This document shows positions 6,195 to 6,690 of a DNA stretch of 6,690 nt, piece after piece. The number at the start of each line of letters is the position of its first letter. Position 1 is the first letter of the stretch. The translations under genes were made by a program, and so were the position numbers. Source of the stretch: Bacteroidota bacterium (lineage in GTDB: Bacteria; Bacteroidota; Rhodothermia; Rhodothermales; UBA10348); contig JACZYK010000145.1 in assembly GCA_022571135.1 (NCBI GenBank), positions 1 through 6,690 of the forward strand, read 5' to 3'. The notes beneath the pieces are model-generated. The model did not search any database. It saw nothing but the letters and a program-made list of their open reading frames with translations, and was not told the origin of the DNA.

Positions 6195-6690
6195 TCAACC
6201 GGGCGGAGATCCCGCTGTAAGAAGGGCAATCATGCCCAGAACCATAGCCCATTTGAGGGTTCCGCTAACGGCGCCGGCGTCGATTTGCTCCGCAAAGAGG
6301 AGCATCAGCGTCCTTAGAAGTACCGCATTGGCAAGGAGGACCGTCAGAAGGTACAGGCCGGAAAAATCCAGAACGAGAAAAGGAATTGGAGTCAGGACAA
6401 TCGTAAGACAAACGATCGTCACCGACAGGTATCTAGCCGACAAAATGCCCGAGGAGAGGGGAAGCGTGCGCACGTCTGCAGAGGCGTCCCCGATAACGTC
6501 TTCCATGTCCTTCACGATCTCTCTGGCAAGAGTAGTAAGAAATGCGAAGACCATGGCGGCCAGCACAAACGAATTGACATGAACCGACAGGGAGCCGAAA
6601 AGGAGGGCGAAAGCCGTCAGAATTCCGATCGATATATTTCCCAGAAGCGGTACCTGTTTGAGTTTCAGGTTGTAAGCTGTGACCAGGAAA
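6195..6690 (-). CDS. UbiA-family prenyltransferase, geranylgeranylglycerol-phosphate type (3' part)
   Basis: The last 164 codons are present; the start and first Asp-rich motif lie beyond the right edge. UbiA enzymes are polytopic membrane proteins that join a polyprenyl diphosphate to an acceptor. Visible here are YNLKLKQVPLLGNISIG, a membrane segment (ILTAFALLFGSL), and the second Asp-rich motif in REIVKDMEDVIGDASADVRT, whose acidic residues would bind Mg-diphosphate. At least three more hydrophobic segments follow (YLSVTIVCLTIVLTPIPFLV, GLYLLTVLLANAVLL, WAMVLGMIALL). The REIVKDMEDVIGDA...RTLP signature is most like digeranylgeranylglyceryl-phosphate synthase-type members known from archaea and FCB-group bacteria, rather than MenA or UbiA proper. 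That substrate assignment is by motif likeness and is moderate. The short distance to the sigma gene suggests one transcript, but a metabolic link is not evident. Confidence 0.87.
   Translation of the reverse strand, partial: FLVTAYNLKLKQVPLLGNISIGILTAFALLFGSLSVHVNSFVLAAMVFAFLTTLAREIVKDMEDVIGDASADVRTLPLSSGILSARYLSVTIVCLTIVLTPIPFLVLDFSGLYLLTVLLANAVLLRTLMLLFAEQIDAGAVSGTLKWAMVLGMIALLTAGSPPG

Noticed and set aside
6232..6582. 116-codon plus-strand ORF
   Set aside because: It is antisense to the prenyltransferase, whose Asp-rich motif and membrane segments show the coding strand.

Overview
The window is a compact block of bacterial genes, all on the minus strand, of moderate GC (about 53% by eye). 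Gene content points to the Bacteroidota/Rhodothermota/Balneolota (FCB) group. The pointers are a FecI-like sigma factor, a FecR anti-sigma factor with a C-terminal DUF4974-like domain, a TonB-dependent receptor carrying both an STN and a carboxypeptidase-D-like domain, a DUF4249 lipoprotein, and an archaeal-type UbiA prenyltransferase. The exact phylum is an inference from family content, not from a marker gene.

Layout in transcription order, from the high-coordinate end to the low: (1) 3' part of a UbiA-family membrane prenyltransferase, running off the right edge (stop at 6195); (2) ECF sigma factor (6176-5640), 18 nt after it; (3) a probable 53-residue small protein (5622-5461) with a near-ideal Shine-Dalgarno, filling the sigma/fecR gap; (4) fecR-type anti-sigma factor (5452-4319), 8 nt later; (5) a 134-nt gap holding a candidate ECF-type promoter; (6) STN-containing TonB-dependent receptor (4184-1545); (7) DUF4249 lipoprotein (1548-640), overlapping the receptor stop by 4 nt (GTGA); (8) recX (643 to the left edge), again overlapping by 4 nt (GTGA), with its last residues cut off.

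How the parts fit: this is a cell-surface signalling and uptake module. The outer-membrane receptor would bind an unknown ligand with help from the surface or periplasmic DUF4249 lipoprotein. Its periplasmic STN domain would signal to the periplasmic part of FecR, which controls the ECF sigma factor. The sigma factor would then transcribe the receptor operon, possibly from the GGAAC/GTCTA site before the receptor. The ligand cannot be read from the sequence. Two genes are unexpected company: recX, a RecA modulator translationally linked to the end of the uptake operon, and the lipid prenyltransferase just before the sigma gene. The small ORF between sigma and fecR is the most novel candidate. 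No RNA gene, mobile element, CRISPR array or clear terminator was seen.
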